From Bacillus oleivorans (GTDB lineage Bacteria; Bacillota; Bacilli; Bacillales; JC228): DNA of 64,000 nt. The notes beneath the pieces are model-generated. The model searched no databases. It saw only the letters and a program-made list of their open reading frames with translations, and had not been told where the DNA came from. The first letter of the stretch is position 1. Every line of letters starts with the position of its first letter. The stretch covers positions 62,001 through 126,000 of the forward strand of contig NZ_OAOP01000007.1 of assembly GCF_900207585.1 (NCBI RefSeq). Direction: 5' to 3'. Positions 49,620 to 60,760 of this stretch are shown piece after piece. The position numbers and the translations under genes are program-made.

Positions 49620-50828
49620 ATGATAAAAAAGAATATTCTCTTATGTGTTTCAGGCGGAATAGCGGTTTACAAAGGTGCTGCTTTGACGAGTAAGCTGACC
49701 CAGGCTGGTTTTAATGTAAGGGTCATTATGACGAAGAGTGCCCAGGAATTTGTAACGCCTCTTACCTTTCAGGCACTTTCCAGACAGGCCGTTTATACAG
49801 ATACGTTTGCCGAAAAAGACCCTCAGGTTATTTCTCATATTGACTTAGCAGAATGGGCAGATCTTATCGTGGTGGCTCCGGCAACCGCAAACGTAATCGG
49901 AAAGATTGCAAATGGAATCGCTGATGATATGTTAACAACTACGCTTCTTGCTTCCACCGCACCGGTTTGGATTGCACCGGCGATGAATGTACATATGTAT
50001 GAACATCCTGCCGTTCGAAGGAATATGGAAATCCTTAAAGACTATGGCTATTCCTTTGTGGAACCAAATGAAGGCTATTTGGCGTGCGGATATGTCGGAA
50101 AAGGCAGATTGGCAGAACCTGAAGAAATTGTAGAAAAAATTAAAGCCGCACTATTAGGCGAGGCTCAAAAAGACTTACCTTTAAAAGGAAGAAAGATTTT
50201 GGTAACCGCTGGTCCAACGAAAGAATTGATCGATCCCGTACGTTACTTAACGAATCGGTCCAGCGGGAAAATGGGCTATTCGATTGCAGAGGAAGCTTCC
50301 CGATTAGGTGCAGAGGTAACCTTAGTATCTGGTCCAGTCAGTCTGCCAGTCCCGGAAAAAGTGAACCTGGTTAGAGTAGAGTCTGCCGAAGAAATGTACA
50401 ACGCGGTAATAGCGAGATTTGCGGAACAAGATGTAGTAATCAAGAGTGCGGCAGTAGCTGATTACCGGCCATCCACAGTGTTTGATCAGAAACTTAAGAA
50501 GCAGGAAAGCATCCTTACCTTTACGCTTGAAAAAACAAAGGATATTTTAAAAGAGTTAGGAAAAATGAAAACCCATCAAATCCTCGTTGGTTTTGCAGCT
50601 GAAACCAACGATGTAGAAGTATATGCAATGAAAAAATTAAAGGAAAAGAACCTTGATTTGATCGTAGCTAATGATGTCACGGAAACAGGAGCAGGGTTTG
50701 AAGGGGATACAAACATTGTAACTCTGCTAGATTCGAATGGCCACAGAGAGTCCCTGCCGATTCTTTCTAAAAACAAAGTGGCTCAGAAGATATTGGAGAA
50801 AGTGATAGAGCTCTTAAAAGGTAGGTGA
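49620..50828 (+). CDS. coaBC: CoaBC, bifunctional phosphopantothenoylcysteine synthetase/decarboxylase
   Basis: Two steps of coenzyme A synthesis. The N-terminal flavoprotein CoaC part has LLCVSGGIAVYKG, the catalytic His in SHIDLAEWAD and PAMNVHMY. The CoaB part begins near residue 185 with GRKILVTAGPTKELIDPVRYLTN and SSGKMGYSIAEEA. ATG at 49620 gives 402 residues; a longer frame upstream crosses the hairpin and is not supported. Confidence 0.95.
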   Translation: MIKKNILLCVSGGIAVYKGAALTSKLTQAGFNVRVIMTKSAQEFVTPLTFQALSRQAVYTDTFAEKDPQVISHIDLAEWADLIVVAPATANVIGKIANGIADDMLTTTLLASTAPVWIAPAMNVHMYEHPAVRRNMEILKDYGYSFVEPNEGYLACGYVGKGRLAEPEEIVEKIKAALLGEAQKDLPLKGRKILVTAGPTKELIDPVRYLTNRSSGKMGYSIAEEASRLGAEVTLVSGPVSLPVPEKVNLVRVESAEEMYNAVIARFAEQDVVIKSAAVADYRPSTVFDQKLKKQESILTFTLEKTKDILKELGKMKTHQILVGFAAETNDVEVYAMKKLKEKNLDLIVANDVTETGAGFEGDTNIVTLLDSNGHRESLPILSKNKVAQKILEKVIELLKGR

Positions 50829-50833
50829 TCCAA

Positions 50834-53242
50834 GTGAAAGTAGCGAAGGTCATTGTCGACGTCCCAGCTGCTCAAACAGACCATACATTTTCCTATCGAT
50901 TCCCAGAAGTATGGGTAGACCTGATCGTTCCAGGAATCAGGGTCGTTGTCCCATTTGGACCAAGAAAGATTCAAGGAATTGTGGTAGAAACTTTAACAGA
51001 AGAAGACGAAAATTTATCTACTAAACTAAAAAGTATTGAAGAACCCCTTGACCTGACGCCAGTCTTTACACCGGAACTTCTTCAATTAGCTGCCTGGTTA
51101 TCAGAGGAAACCCTTTGTTTTCAGGTTGCAGCGTTACAGGCAATGCTTCCCGCAGCAATGAAAGCCAAGTATCAAAAAAAGATCGTGTACAACGAGATGG
51201 AGATCCCGGAAGAGCTGCAGGAGCTTTTTAAGAATCGGAAGGAAGCAAGCTGGGAAAGAGCGATGGAATTAAACATAGTTCCCTTGCTCCAAAAAAAAGC
51301 TAAAACGCATGAGCTTGATATCGTGTATGAAGTAAAAGAAAAAAATAGGAAAAAGAAAGTGAAAATGATCCGTTCCAAAGCAGGTAAAGAAAAGCTGCAG
51401 GAACTGATTATTACTTTGCCCCCTCAAGCGAGCAAACAAAAAGAATTGCTTCAATTTTTTCTGACCCGTAATGAAAGTGTTACGCTGCAGGAATTAAAAG
51501 AATACGGATTCAGTTCACAATCGATTCGTTCTTTAGTAGAAAAAGACGTTCTCGAAGAACAAAGTGTTGAAGTATATCGGGACCCATTCGAACATAAAAC
51601 ATTTGAACCGACTGAACCTTTACCTTTAACAGATGAACAGCAAGCAGCGATTGCACCGATTCTCCAGGCTGTAGAGGAGAATAAATTTGAAACGTTTCTA
51701 TTATATGGGGTAACTGGGAGCGGAAAGACAGAAGTCTATTTGCAAACGATTCAGGAGGTATTAAAACAAGGAAAAGAGGCAATCGTCCTCGTTCCTGAAA
51801 TTTCCTTAACTCCCCAGATTGTCGCCCGGTTTAAGGGGCGGTTTGGCGATCAGGTCGCTGTTTTACATAGCGGACTTTCGATTGGCGAAAAATATGATGA
51901 GTGGAGAAAGATTCATAGAAAAGAAGTAAAAGTAGCAGTAGGCGCACGATCCGCGATCTTTGCACCTTTTGACAATCTCGGTGTCATTATTATTGATGAG
52001 GAGCATGAAAGCAGTTATAAACAGGAGGAAAATCCTCGTTATCATGCAAGGGATGTAGCAAAAAAACGCGGAGCTTATCATCAATGCCCCATTATTTTAG
52101 GAAGTGCGACACCATCACTCGAATCGTTTGCAAGAGCGCAAAAAGGGGTGTATACCTTATTGCAGCTCACCAAACGCATGAACAATCGCGATCTTCCTTC
52201 AGTTGAGATTGTTGATATGCGCAATGAATTGCGGGATGGGAATCGCTCGATGTTTTCAAAAAAACTGGTAGAGCTTCTGCAAGACCGTTTAGATAAACAT
52301 GAGCAAACGGTCTTATTTTTAAATAAAAGAGGGTATTCTTCATTTGTCATGTGCCGTGATTGCGGATACGTCATGAATTGCCCGTATTGTGATTTATCAA
52401 TGACTTATCATCGCGCTACATCCGACATGAAATGCCATTACTGCGGCTACCATTCCCATGTGCCGGCTACCTGTCCAGAATGCTCAAGCAAACATATCCG
52501 CTATTTTGGTACCGGTACGCAAAAGGTAGAAGAGGAATTGGGACGATTGTTTCCTGAGGCCAGAGTAATCCGAATGGATGTCGATACAACCGGGAGAAAA
52601 GGGGCACATGAAAAATTGTTATCGGCATTTGAACGGGGAGAAGCAGATATATTATTAGGAACTCAGATGATTGCTAAGGGACTTGATTTTCCGAATATTA
52701 CATTGGTGGGTGTGTTAACGGCTGATACGATGCTTCATCTTCCAGACTTCCGCGCATCCGAAAGAACATTTCAGCTTCTTACCCAAGTAAGCGGCAGGGC
52801 GGGCCGGCATGACAAGCCAGGAGAAGTGATTATTCAAACGTACACGCCTGAGCACTATAGTATCCTTTTGAGCGGAAAACAGGACTTTCTGGAGTTTTAT
52901 CAAAGAGAAATGATGACAAGGAAGCAGTTTCAATATCCTCCATTTTATTATTTAGCACTTATCCATATTAGTCATGAAGATGTATTAAAAACGGCAAGTA
53001 TTGCTGAAAATATCTCACATTATTTACAAAAACATTTAAGCTCCTCGAGTATTATCTTAGGTCCTGTGGCTTCTCCTATTGCCAGGATCAATAATAGATA
53101 TCGATATCAATGTCTGATAAAATACAAACGGGAACCAGAACTTATGTATCATTTAAAGAAAATAGTGCATCAATTTCAGGAAGATACACGAAAAAATGGG
53201 GTGTATGTATCAGTAGACGTACAGCCTTATGTACTTATGTAG
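50834..53242 (+). CDS. priA: PriA, primosomal helicase N'
   Basis: Replication restart helicase. The N-terminal DNA-binding domain, Walker A GVTGSGKTEVYLQ, DEEH box (IIIDEEHESSYKQEENPRYHARDV in part) and helicase C-terminal motifs (GTQMIAKGLDFPNITLVG) are present. Eight cysteines forming two zinc sites lie in CRDCGYVMNCPYCDLSMTY and in the CHYCG and CPEC pairs. GTG at 50834 is preceded by AGGTGA at a good distance, giving 802 residues versus 805 in B. subtilis; a GTG at 50825 overlaps that site. Confidence 0.95.
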   Translation: MKVAKVIVDVPAAQTDHTFSYRFPEVWVDLIVPGIRVVVPFGPRKIQGIVVETLTEEDENLSTKLKSIEEPLDLTPVFTPELLQLAAWLSEETLCFQVAALQAMLPAAMKAKYQKKIVYNEMEIPEELQELFKNRKEASWERAMELNIVPLLQKKAKTHELDIVYEVKEKNRKKKVKMIRSKAGKEKLQELIITLPPQASKQKELLQFFLTRNESVTLQELKEYGFSSQSIRSLVEKDVLEEQSVEVYRDPFEHKTFEPTEPLPLTDEQQAAIAPILQAVEENKFETFLLYGVTGSGKTEVYLQTIQEVLKQGKEAIVLVPEISLTPQIVARFKGRFGDQVAVLHSGLSIGEKYDEWRKIHRKEVKVAVGARSAIFAPFDNLGVIIIDEEHESSYKQEENPRYHARDVAKKRGAYHQCPIILGSATPSLESFARAQKGVYTLLQLTKRMNNRDLPSVEIVDMRNELRDGNRSMFSKKLVELLQDRLDKHEQTVLFLNKRGYSSFVMCRDCGYVMNCPYCDLSMTYHRATSDMKCHYCGYHSHVPATCPECSSKHIRYFGTGTQKVEEELGRLFPEARVIRMDVDTTGRKGAHEKLLSAFERGEADILLGTQMIAKGLDFPNITLVGVLTADTMLHLPDFRASERTFQLLTQVSGRAGRHDKPGEVIIQTYTPEHYSILLSGKQDFLEFYQREMMTRKQFQYPPFYYLALIHISHEDVLKTASIAENISHYLQKHLSSSSIILGPVASPIARINNRYRYQCLIKYKREPELMYHLKKIVHQFQEDTRKNGVYVSVDVQPYVLM

Positions 53243-53259
53243 AAGTAGGTGAACAATTT

Positions 53260-53754
53260 TTGACTGTCAAACCGATTATCATGCATCCAAACCCGTTACT
53301 TGAGCAGAAATGTAAACGGGTAGATAAATTTGATTCAAAGCTGCAACGATTAATCCGAAATATGTTTGATACGATGTATGAAGCCGATGGAGTTGGCCTG
53401 GCAGGTCCGCAAATCGGTGTATTAGAACAAATAGCTGTCGTAGATGCTGATGAAGAAATAGGGCCAATCGTACTTATAAATCCTGAAATCTACGACCAAA
53501 CTGGAGAAGAACTGGGAGTCGAGGGCTGTCTAAGTATTCCTTCAGTATATGGAGAAGTACTCCGATCTGAATCGATAAAAGTAAAGGCTGTTGATGTAAA
53601 AGGACGTCCATTTGATTTGAATGCTTCAGGCTTTGTAGCAAGAGCGATCCAGCATGAAATCGACCATCTTCAAGGGATTCTTTTTACATCGAAAGTCGTT
53701 CGGTATGTGAAGGAAGAAGAGTTAGAAGAGTTAGTAGAGGAGGGTAACGAATGA
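53260..53754 (+). CDS. def: Def, peptide deformylase
   Basis: Metalloenzyme that removes the N-formyl group from nascent proteins. The three motifs are visible: VGLAGPQIG (motif 1; commonly GLAAPQIG), EGCLSIP (metal Cys) and QHEIDHLQG (two metal His and catalytic Glu). TTG at 53260 has GTAGGTGA 8 bases upstream; 164 residues, similar to B. subtilis Def (160). Upstream in-frame sequence lies within priA and is not family-like. Overlaps fmt by 4 bases. Confidence 0.94.
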   Translation: MTVKPIIMHPNPLLEQKCKRVDKFDSKLQRLIRNMFDTMYEADGVGLAGPQIGVLEQIAVVDADEEIGPIVLINPEIYDQTGEELGVEGCLSIPSVYGEVLRSESIKVKAVDVKGRPFDLNASGFVARAIQHEIDHLQGILFTSKVVRYVKEEELEELVEEGNE

Positions 53755-54701
53755 CTAGAATCGTTTTTATGGGGACACCAGATTTTTCTGTGCCAGTTTT
53801 AGAAAAGTTACTGGAACACAATTATCAGGTAGTTGGCGTGGTTACCCAGCCAGACCGGCCAGTTGGCCGTAAAAAAGTGTTAACTCCACCTCCTGTAAAA
53901 ATCGCTGCAGAGAAGCATGGGATACCGGTCTACCAGCCAGAAAAAATACGGGCAGAGTATCACGATATTTTAAACCTTGAACCTGATTTAATTGTAACGG
54001 CAGCATATGGCCAAATCGTCCCAAATGAAGTCCTCGAATATCCTTCATATGGCTGTATCAATGTACATGCTTCTTTACTTCCAGAGTTAAGAGGCGGAGC
54101 ACCGATTCATTATGCGATATTGCAGGGTAAAGAAAAAACCGGTGTAACCATTATGTATATGGCTGAAAAACTGGATGCCGGTGATATGATTGCAAAGATA
54201 GAAGTGCCAATTTTAGAGACTGACCATGTCGGGACCCTTCACGATAAATTAAGTGAGGCAGGTGCTAACCTTTTAGCTGAAACGATTCCTTCTATTATAA
54301 ATAGGACGGCAGAGGTGACTCCTCAAGACCATACAAAAGCGACATTTGCTCCTAATATAAAACGAGAGCAAGAAGAGATTGACTGGAGCCGGTCTGGGGA
54401 AGACATCTATAACCATATCCGCGGTCTCTATCCATGGCCTGTGGCATTTACAATTTTTCACGGAGAAGTCTGGAAAATATGGTGGGGAGAAAAAGTACAT
54501 AACTTGGAATCCAATGATCATTCAGGGACTATCTTAGCAATCGAAGCAAATGGAATTGTTGTGAAAACAGGAAATGAAACCGCAATTAGGATAACAGAAC
54601 TGCAAGTTTCTGGTAAAAAGAGAATGTCTGCATCTGAATTTTTAAGAGGAATCGCGGATAAATTAGCAATCGGAATGAGGCTAGGAAGAGAACATGACTA
54701 A
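53751..54701 (+). CDS. fmt: Fmt, methionyl-tRNA formyltransferase
   Basis: Formylates initiator Met-tRNA from 10-formyl-THF. The N-terminal domain has [16 protein letters not shown], the [18 protein letters not shown] loop with the catalytic Asn/His/Asp region, and [16 protein letters not shown]; the C-terminal domain starts near residue 208. 316 residues. ATG overlaps the def stop codon. Coupled with def as in most bacteria. Confidence 0.97.
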   Translation: MTRIVFMGTPDFSVPVLEKLLEHNYQVVGVVTQPDRPVGRKKVLTPPPVKIAAEKHGIPVYQPEKIRAEYHDILNLEPDLIVTAAYGQIVPNEVLEYPSYGCINVHASLLPELRGGAPIHYAILQGKEKTGVTIMYMAEKLDAGDMIAKIEVPILETDHVGTLHDKLSEAGANLLAETIPSIINRTAEVTPQDHTKATFAPNIKREQEEIDWSRSGEDIYNHIRGLYPWPVAFTIFHGEVWKIWWGEKVHNLESNDHSGTILAIEANGIVVKTGNETAIRITELQVSGKKRMSASEFLRGIADKLAIGMRLGREHD

Positions 54702-56031
54702 ACCGAATGTTCGTTTCGCTTGTTTAAATCTGCTGACAACTATTGATAAAGAACAAGCTTACAGTAATATTGTGCTGCAGCGGGAATTAGACAAAGGCGA
54801 CTATTCAGCGAAAGATAAAGCATTGCTTACCGAAATTTTATATGGGACGCTCCAGCGGAAATTAAGCTTAGACTTCTTTTTAGAACCTTTTATTAAAGGG
54901 AAAAAAGTGAAAGGCTGGGTCCGCTGGCTCCTGCGTCTAACTTTGTACCAGATTGTCTTTTTAGATAAGATTCCGGAAAGAGCTGCAATTTATGAAGCAG
55001 TTGAAATTGCAAAGAAAAGAGGAAACAAATCCATTGCAGGATTTGTAAACGGGGTTTTGCGATCGGTTGGACGGGAAGGGATCAGGGATATCAAAAGTAT
55101 TGAAGACCCTGTACAGAGACTCGCGATTGAAACAAGTCATCCGGTATGGCTTGTGAAAAGATGGATTGCTCAGTGGGGGATGGAAGAAACCGAGAAAATG
55201 TGCCGGGAAAATTTAATGGCTCCTGTTCAAACGGCACGGGTTAACCTTAATCGGGTTTCCCGTGAAGATGCTCTTCAAAAACTGAAAGAAGAAGGCTTTG
55301 CGGCTGAACCAAGCCCGCTGCTAAAAGAAGCGATCCGTATGGTCAAAGGGTCCATTGTAAAAAGTACTCTGTTTCAAGAAGGCTATGTCACGATCCAGGA
55401 CGAAAGTTCGATGCTGCCCGCGTATGCTCTTGGCGTAGAAGACAATATGATTATTTTAGATGCCTGTGCAGCACCTGGCGGGAAAACCACCCATATTGCG
55501 GAAAAACTTCATCAGACAGGGAAGGTTCATTCTTTTGATATCCACGATCATAAAGTACAGCTAATCAAAGATAATGTAAATCGGCTTCAATTAAAAAATG
55601 TTGAGGCTGAGCAAGGGGATAGCAGGCAAATTCAAAATCGATTTGCCGATCAAACATTTGATCGAATTTTAGTGGATGCACCTTGTTCAGGATTTGGGGT
55701 TCTGAAACGAAAGCCAGAAGCGAAATACGAAAAAGAAGAAAAAGATATCCTTCAGCTGCAAAAAGTTCAATTAGAAATTTTAAACGCAGTTGCGCAACTT
55801 TTAAAACAAAATGGTATTCTAGTCTATAGTACTTGTACAATAGATATGGATGAAAACCACGAAACAGTAAGAGCATTTCTACAAAGTCAATCAGATTATG
55901 TTCTAGATGAATCAGTTAAAAGCAGAGTTCCGGATGCATTCCAGCCTTTTGTAAAAGAAGGCGAGCTTCAGTTACTCCCTCATACATTGAACACAGATGG
56001 ATTTTTTGTAGCAGCATTTAGAAGAAGGTGA
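54694..56031 (+). CDS. rsmB: RsmB, 16S rRNA m5C967 methyltransferase
   Basis: N-terminal NusB-like RNA-binding domain (about residues 1-130) joined to a Rossmann methyltransferase. SAM motif [17 protein letters not shown], catalytic Cys in [12 protein letters not shown] and second Cys in [16 protein letters not shown]. 445 residues, normal. Overlaps fmt by 8 bases and is followed 4 bases later by rlmN. Confidence 0.96.
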   Translation: MTKPNVRFACLNLLTTIDKEQAYSNIVLQRELDKGDYSAKDKALLTEILYGTLQRKLSLDFFLEPFIKGKKVKGWVRWLLRLTLYQIVFLDKIPERAAIYEAVEIAKKRGNKSIAGFVNGVLRSVGREGIRDIKSIEDPVQRLAIETSHPVWLVKRWIAQWGMEETEKMCRENLMAPVQTARVNLNRVSREDALQKLKEEGFAAEPSPLLKEAIRMVKGSIVKSTLFQEGYVTIQDESSMLPAYALGVEDNMIILDACAAPGGKTTHIAEKLHQTGKVHSFDIHDHKVQLIKDNVNRLQLKNVEAEQGDSRQIQNRFADQTFDRILVDAPCSGFGVLKRKPEAKYEKEEKDILQLQKVQLEILNAVAQLLKQNGILVYSTCTIDMDENHETVRAFLQSQSDYVLDESVKSRVPDAFQPFVKEGELQLLPHTLNTDGFFVAAFRRR

Positions 56032-56035
56032 GACC

Positions 56036-57136
56036 ATGGAACAGCAAACAGTTGAAAAAAAGAAAAAGGCTGGAATCAATCCTAAGCCCGAAAAACCATC
56101 GATTTATTCTCTTCCCTTTAATGAACTAAAAATATGGGTACAAGAACAAGGAGAAAAATCATTTCGTGCCGAACAATTATACGATTGGCTTTATCTCAAA
56201 AGGGTAGATGATTTCGATGAGATGACGAATCTGCCTAAATCGTTTAGAGAAAGGCTGCATGCTTCATTTACGTTGACAAGTTTAAAAACGATTATCCAAC
56301 AGACATCAAAGGATGGAACGATTAAATTTTTATTTGAATTACAGGATGGATATTCGATTGAAACGGTCTTAATGAGACATGAATACGGAAATTCAATCTG
56401 TGTCACTACTCAAGTGGGCTGCCGCATTGGCTGTACGTTTTGTGCGTCGACGTTAGGCGGCTTGAAAAGGAATCTCGAAGCTGGCGAAATTGTTTCCCAG
56501 GTTCTAAAGGTGCAAAAAGCTTTAGATGCAACGAATGAACGGGTAAGTCATGTTGTGGTGATGGGAATTGGCGAGCCATTTGATAACTATGAGTCTCTTC
56601 TCTCTTTCCTAAAGGTCATTAACGAGGATAAAGGACTTAACATTGGTGCCAGACATATAACCGTTTCTACTTCAGGAATTATTCCCAAAATATATCAATT
56701 TGCAGATGAGAATTTACAAATCAATTTTGCCATCTCTCTGCACGCACCTAATACAGACTTAAGGTCTAAGTTAATGCCAATCAATCGTGCTTATAAATTG
56801 CCTGATTTGATGGAAGCAATTAAGTATTATATTAATAAAACCGGAAGACGAGTCAGTTTTGAATATGGGCTATTTGGCGGAGAAAATGATCAGGTTGAAC
56901 ATGCTGAAGAATTAGCAGCATTAGTTAAAGGAATTAAATGTCATATTAACTTAATTCCTGTAAACTATGTACCAGAAAGAAATTATGTTCGAACACCGAA
57001 AGAACAAATCTTTCAATTTGAAAAAGTCCTAAAAAATCATGGAATCAACGTTACCATTCGAAGAGAACAAGGACATGATATTGACGCAGCATGTGGACAG
57101 TTACGAGCGAAGGAGCGTAAAGAAGAGACGAGGTGA
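56036..57136 (+). CDS. rlmN: RlmN, 23S rRNA A2503 / tRNA A37 methyltransferase (radical SAM)
   Basis: Radical SAM enzyme that methylates C2 of A2503. The iron-sulfur cluster cysteines are in [16 protein letters not shown] (CX3CX2C). [30 protein letters not shown] and the C-terminal [16 protein letters not shown] with the second catalytic Cys are all present. 366 residues. Confidence 0.96.
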   Translation: MEQQTVEKKKKAGINPKPEKPSIYSLPFNELKIWVQEQGEKSFRAEQLYDWLYLKRVDDFDEMTNLPKSFRERLHASFTLTSLKTIIQQTSKDGTIKFLFELQDGYSIETVLMRHEYGNSICVTTQVGCRIGCTFCASTLGGLKRNLEAGEIVSQVLKVQKALDATNERVSHVVVMGIGEPFDNYESLLSFLKVINEDKGLNIGARHITVSTSGIIPKIYQFADENLQINFAISLHAPNTDLRSKLMPINRAYKLPDLMEAIKYYINKTGRRVSFEYGLFGGENDQVEHAEELAALVKGIKCHINLIPVNYVPERNYVRTPKEQIFQFEKVLKNHGINVTIRREQGHDIDAACGQLRAKERKEETR

Positions 57137-57140
57137 AGGG

Positions 57141-57902
57141 ATGAAAGCGGTATTTAAAACGGACCGTGGACGTGTAAGGCCTCATAACGAAGACAATGGG
57201 GGAGTATTTGCAGCGGGGAACAACCTCCTTTTAGCTGTAGTAGCTGATGGGATGGGAGGTCATCGTGCAGGTGATGTAGCCAGTAAAATGGCAGTTCAGC
57301 GGCTGCGGGAACTTTGGGAAGAGTCAGTCATTGATTCTCATCCTGAAGAAGCCGAAAAATGGTTAATTGATGCCATTCAAACCGTAAACAGGCATTTATA
57401 TAAACACGCGAATCAGAATGAAGAGTGTCAAGGGATGGGGACAACAATGGTTGCTGCAGTTTGCAATGACTCTTTTGCTACTGTAGCCAACATCGGTGAC
57501 AGCAGATGTTATATATTCAATGAATTAGGTTTCTCGCAGTTTACAGAAGACCATTCCTTAGTAAATGAACTTGTTCGGACCGGGCAAATTTCCAAACAGG
57601 ATGCAGAACATCACCCAAGAAGAAATGTAATTTTCAGATCTCTGGGAACTGAAGAAAAGGTAGTCGTAGATGTGAAAACAATTACCTTTGAACAAGGTGA
57701 TTATTTATTATTATGTTCTGACGGCCTTTCTGATAAGGTGTCCGATCTAAATTTAAAACAGGCGCTGGAATCTCACGAAATGCTGGAAGAGCAAGCTGAA
57801 CAGCTAATTACACTGGCTAATGAAAACGGCGGGGAAGACAATATAACCATTATCATTGTGAAAAATGACGAAGAAGACTTACGGAGCGGGGAACTATCAT
57901 GA
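57141..57902 (+). CDS. prpC: PrpC, PP2C-type Ser/Thr phosphatase
   Basis: Manganese-dependent phosphatase that reverses PrkC phosphorylation. PP2C motifs appear in order: RPHNEDNGG, VADGMGGHRAGDVAS, NIGDSRCY, LCSDGLSDKVSD and GGEDNITIIIV. ATG at 57141 follows GGTGAAGGG; upstream in-frame sequence lies inside rlmN. 253 residues. The stop overlaps prkC (ATGA). Confidence 0.96.
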   Translation: MKAVFKTDRGRVRPHNEDNGGVFAAGNNLLLAVVADGMGGHRAGDVASKMAVQRLRELWEESVIDSHPEEAEKWLIDAIQTVNRHLYKHANQNEECQGMGTTMVAAVCNDSFATVANIGDSRCYIFNELGFSQFTEDHSLVNELVRTGQISKQDAEHHPRRNVIFRSLGTEEKVVVDVKTITFEQGDYLLLCSDGLSDKVSDLNLKQALESHEMLEEQAEQLITLANENGGEDNITIIIVKNDEEDLRSGELS

Positions 57903-59857
57903 TTATCGGAAAACGAATAAGCGGTCGTTATAAAATCATCCAGATGATTGGCGGCGGAGGCATGGCTAATGTTTATTTAGCTCATGACATGATTTTAGAT
58001 CGCGATGTAGCCATTAAAATCTTGAGGATGGACTTTTCAGATAATGAGAATTTTATACGCCGTTTTCATAGAGAAGCTCAGTCAGCTACGAGTCTAGCTC
58101 ATCCTAATATTGTCAGTATTTATGACGTAGGCGAAGAGGACGACATCTATTATATTGTGATGGAATATGTTGAAGGGATGACCTTAAAGCAATATATTCA
58201 GCTGCATTCTCCATTATCAGTTCATAAAGTCATAGAAATTATGGAACAATTAGCTTCTGCGATTGCCCATGCGCATCAGAATCATATTGTTCACCGTGAT
58301 ATTAAGCCTCAAAATATATTAATAGACAAACACGATGTTGTGAAAATAACGGACTTTGGCATTGCCATGGCTATAAGTGCAACGGCTATTACCCAAACAA
58401 ACTCAGTACTGGGAACTGTTCATTATCTGTCTCCAGAGCAGGCAAGAGGCGGGATGGCCAATAAAAAATCGGATATATATTCTCTGGGGATTGTGATGTT
58501 TGAATTACTGACAGGAAGACTGCCGTTTTCAGGGGAATCAGCTGTTTCGATTGCATTAAAACATTTGCAAAATGAAACACCATCCGTTAAGGGTTTGAAT
58601 CCGAATATTCCCCAAAGTGTGGAAAATATAGTGTTAAAGGCAACAGCAAAAGACCCTTTCCATCGGTATGAATCGGCTGAAGAGTTAGCGGATGATCTAA
58701 AAACCGCTTTAGACCCTGACAGAATGAATGAAAAACCTTTTATTGTGCCTAAAGACGGGGAAACAACGAAAGCAATTCCCATTTTAAAAAATAATAAACA
58801 GATTACTAACATGGATGAAACCATTCCCCGGAATGATCGGAGTCCGCAAAATCCTCAAAAGGAGCCAGTTAAGAAAAAGAAAAAATGGCCATGGGTGCTT
58901 GGTATTACTTTATTCTTTTTACTTGTAGGGGGCTTGCTGGCCTATGCAATTCTCCCAGGAATGTTAGCACCCGATCTAATCGAGGTTCCAGAAGTCTCAG
59001 AAAAAACCGTCAGTGAAGCTATGAATGAGCTTGTTTCAGCGGGCTTTAAAATTGGTGAAACTGAGGAGATTCATGATGAAACGATTGAGGAAGGTTTAGT
59101 TGTTAAGACCGATCCGCGTGCTGGTACAAAGTTGAAAAAAGGTTCAGAGATTATTATTTACGAGAGTTTGGGAAAAGAAACCTATAAGCTACCAGACTAT
59201 GTCGGAAAGCAATATGAAAGTGTTCGTCAAGTGTTAGAGGACAAAGGATTCGAAGATGAAGATATTGAGGTTATCGAAGAATTTTCTGATCAGCTGGAAG
59301 GGACCATCATTGACCAGGAACCTCGTGCAGATGAAGAAGTCATCCCTGGAGAAACTATTCTTTTTTTTACTGTAAGTAAAGGTCCCGAAAAAATAGAATT
59401 AAAGGATTTCACGGGCTACTCTCAAACAGAGCTTACAACCTACGCCAATACTCATGAGCTTATTTTAAACATAACAGAAGAGTTTGATGATGAAATTCCA
59501 CAAGGGGAAGTCATTTCACAAGATCCAAAGCCAGGCACAATGGTTGAGAAGGGTACGACAATAAATGTAGTAATTTCCAAAGGGAAAGAAGAAATTCCGC
59601 CTAAAGAAGAAACGGTTGAGGTCACGATTTCATATAAGGTGGACGAAGAAAATCAAACCAATGAACCGCAGCTTGTGCAAATATATATCGAAGATATGAA
59701 TCATAATATTACGGAACTCGCTGAAGAATTTGAAATTACAAAAGACACGCCACATAAGATTACTTTACTTATTCCGTATGGAGGAAAAGCAGTATACCAA
59801 ATTAGAAGAGATAATGAAGTCATTTTAGAAGAAACCCGTGAGTATCCGGCTGAATAA
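57899..59857 (+). CDS. prkC: PrkC, PASTA-domain Ser/Thr kinase
   Basis: Membrane Hanks-type kinase that senses muropeptides and peptidoglycan fragments. The kinase domain occupies about residues 1-270 with GGGGMANVYLA, catalytic Lys in VAIKILR, HRDIKPQNIL and DFGIAMA. One transmembrane helix follows a basic patch (KKKKKWPWVLGITLFFLLVGG, near 330-350), then three PASTA repeats (about 360-560) and a C-terminal Ig-like part. 652 residues, as in B. subtilis (648). Confidence 0.97.
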   Translation: MIIGKRISGRYKIIQMIGGGGMANVYLAHDMILDRDVAIKILRMDFSDNENFIRRFHREAQSATSLAHPNIVSIYDVGEEDDIYYIVMEYVEGMTLKQYIQLHSPLSVHKVIEIMEQLASAIAHAHQNHIVHRDIKPQNILIDKHDVVKITDFGIAMAISATAITQTNSVLGTVHYLSPEQARGGMANKKSDIYSLGIVMFELLTGRLPFSGESAVSIALKHLQNETPSVKGLNPNIPQSVENIVLKATAKDPFHRYESAEELADDLKTALDPDRMNEKPFIVPKDGETTKAIPILKNNKQITNMDETIPRNDRSPQNPQKEPVKKKKKWPWVLGITLFFLLVGGLLAYAILPGMLAPDLIEVPEVSEKTVSEAMNELVSAGFKIGETEEIHDETIEEGLVVKTDPRAGTKLKKGSEIIIYESLGKETYKLPDYVGKQYESVRQVLEDKGFEDEDIEVIEEFSDQLEGTIIDQEPRADEEVIPGETILFFTVSKGPEKIELKDFTGYSQTELTTYANTHELILNITEEFDDEIPQGEVISQDPKPGTMVEKGTTINVVISKGKEEIPPKEETVEVTISYKVDEENQTNEPQLVQIYIEDMNHNITELAEEFEITKDTPHKITLLIPYGGKAVYQIRRDNEVILEETREYPAE

Positions 59858-59876
59858 AAATAATAGGAGTGATGCT

Positions 59877-60758
59877 ATGCCTGAAGGTAAGATCATGAAA
59901 GCGTTAAGCGGATTTTATTATGTCGCTAGTGATGATAAAATCTATCAATGCAGGGGTCGGGGAGTGTTTAGAAAGAATAAGGTGACTCCTTTAGTTGGTG
60001 ATATGGTCGAATTCCAGGCTGAAAATGAGTTGGAGGGCTATATTTTAGATGTGAAGGAACGAAAAAATGAATTAGTACGTCCTCCTATTTCAAATGTGGA
60101 TCAGGCTATAATTACATTTTCATGTTTAGAGCCAAGTTTTAATTCTGTTTTGCTGGACCGGTTCCTAGTGTTAATTGAATCAAAACAGATTCATCCTGTA
60201 ATATGTATTACCAAAATCGATTTAGTCGATAAAAGCACCCAGCAAGAACTTGACCAATATGCAGAGGATTACCGGAAAATAGGGTATGATTGGATTGTCA
60301 CATCTTCTAAAGAAAAATTAGGACTAGATCAATTGACCCCTTATTTAAAAGAGAAGACAAGTGTGGTGGCAGGACAATCGGGTGTAGGAAAATCATCGCT
60401 TCTGAATGCGATTAATCCAAAACTGGAACTAAAAACGAATGATATCTCTGCCCATTTAGGCAGAGGGAAGCATACAACCCGACATGTCGAACTGCTTTCC
60501 ATTGCGGAGGGGTTCGTAGCAGACACTCCAGGTTTTAGTTCGCTCGAGTTTGATGAAATCGAACTGGATGAGCTCTCATCATGCTTTCCAGAATTCTTGT
60601 CAGCGAGTGAATCCTGTAAATTTAGAGGCTGCCATCATATGAATGAGCCAAAATGTGCAGTTAAGCTAGGGGTTGAACAAGGAGATATCCCTTCCTATCG
60701 ATATCAGCACTACCTATCCTTTTACCAGGAAATCAAAGATAGAAAGCCGAGGTACTAG
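59877..60758 (+). CDS. rsgA: RsgA, 30S assembly GTPase (CpgA)
   Basis: Circularly permuted GTPase for late 30S maturation; in B. subtilis a PrkC substrate. An OB-fold lies at the N-terminus, G-motifs are permuted (CITKIDLVD, then GQSGVGKSSLLNA and DTPGFSSLEF), and a C-terminal zinc site is in CKFRGCHHMNEPKC. ATG at 59877 with TAGGAG gives 293 residues. Confidence 0.96.
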   Translation: MPEGKIMKALSGFYYVASDDKIYQCRGRGVFRKNKVTPLVGDMVEFQAENELEGYILDVKERKNELVRPPISNVDQAIITFSCLEPSFNSVLLDRFLVLIESKQIHPVICITKIDLVDKSTQQELDQYAEDYRKIGYDWIVTSSKEKLGLDQLTPYLKEKTSVVAGQSGVGKSSLLNAINPKLELKTNDISAHLGRGKHTTRHVELLSIAEGFVADTPGFSSLEFDEIELDELSSCFPEFLSASESCKFRGCHHMNEPKCAVKLGVEQGDIPSYRYQHYLSFYQEIKDRKPRY

Positions 60759-60760
60759 CC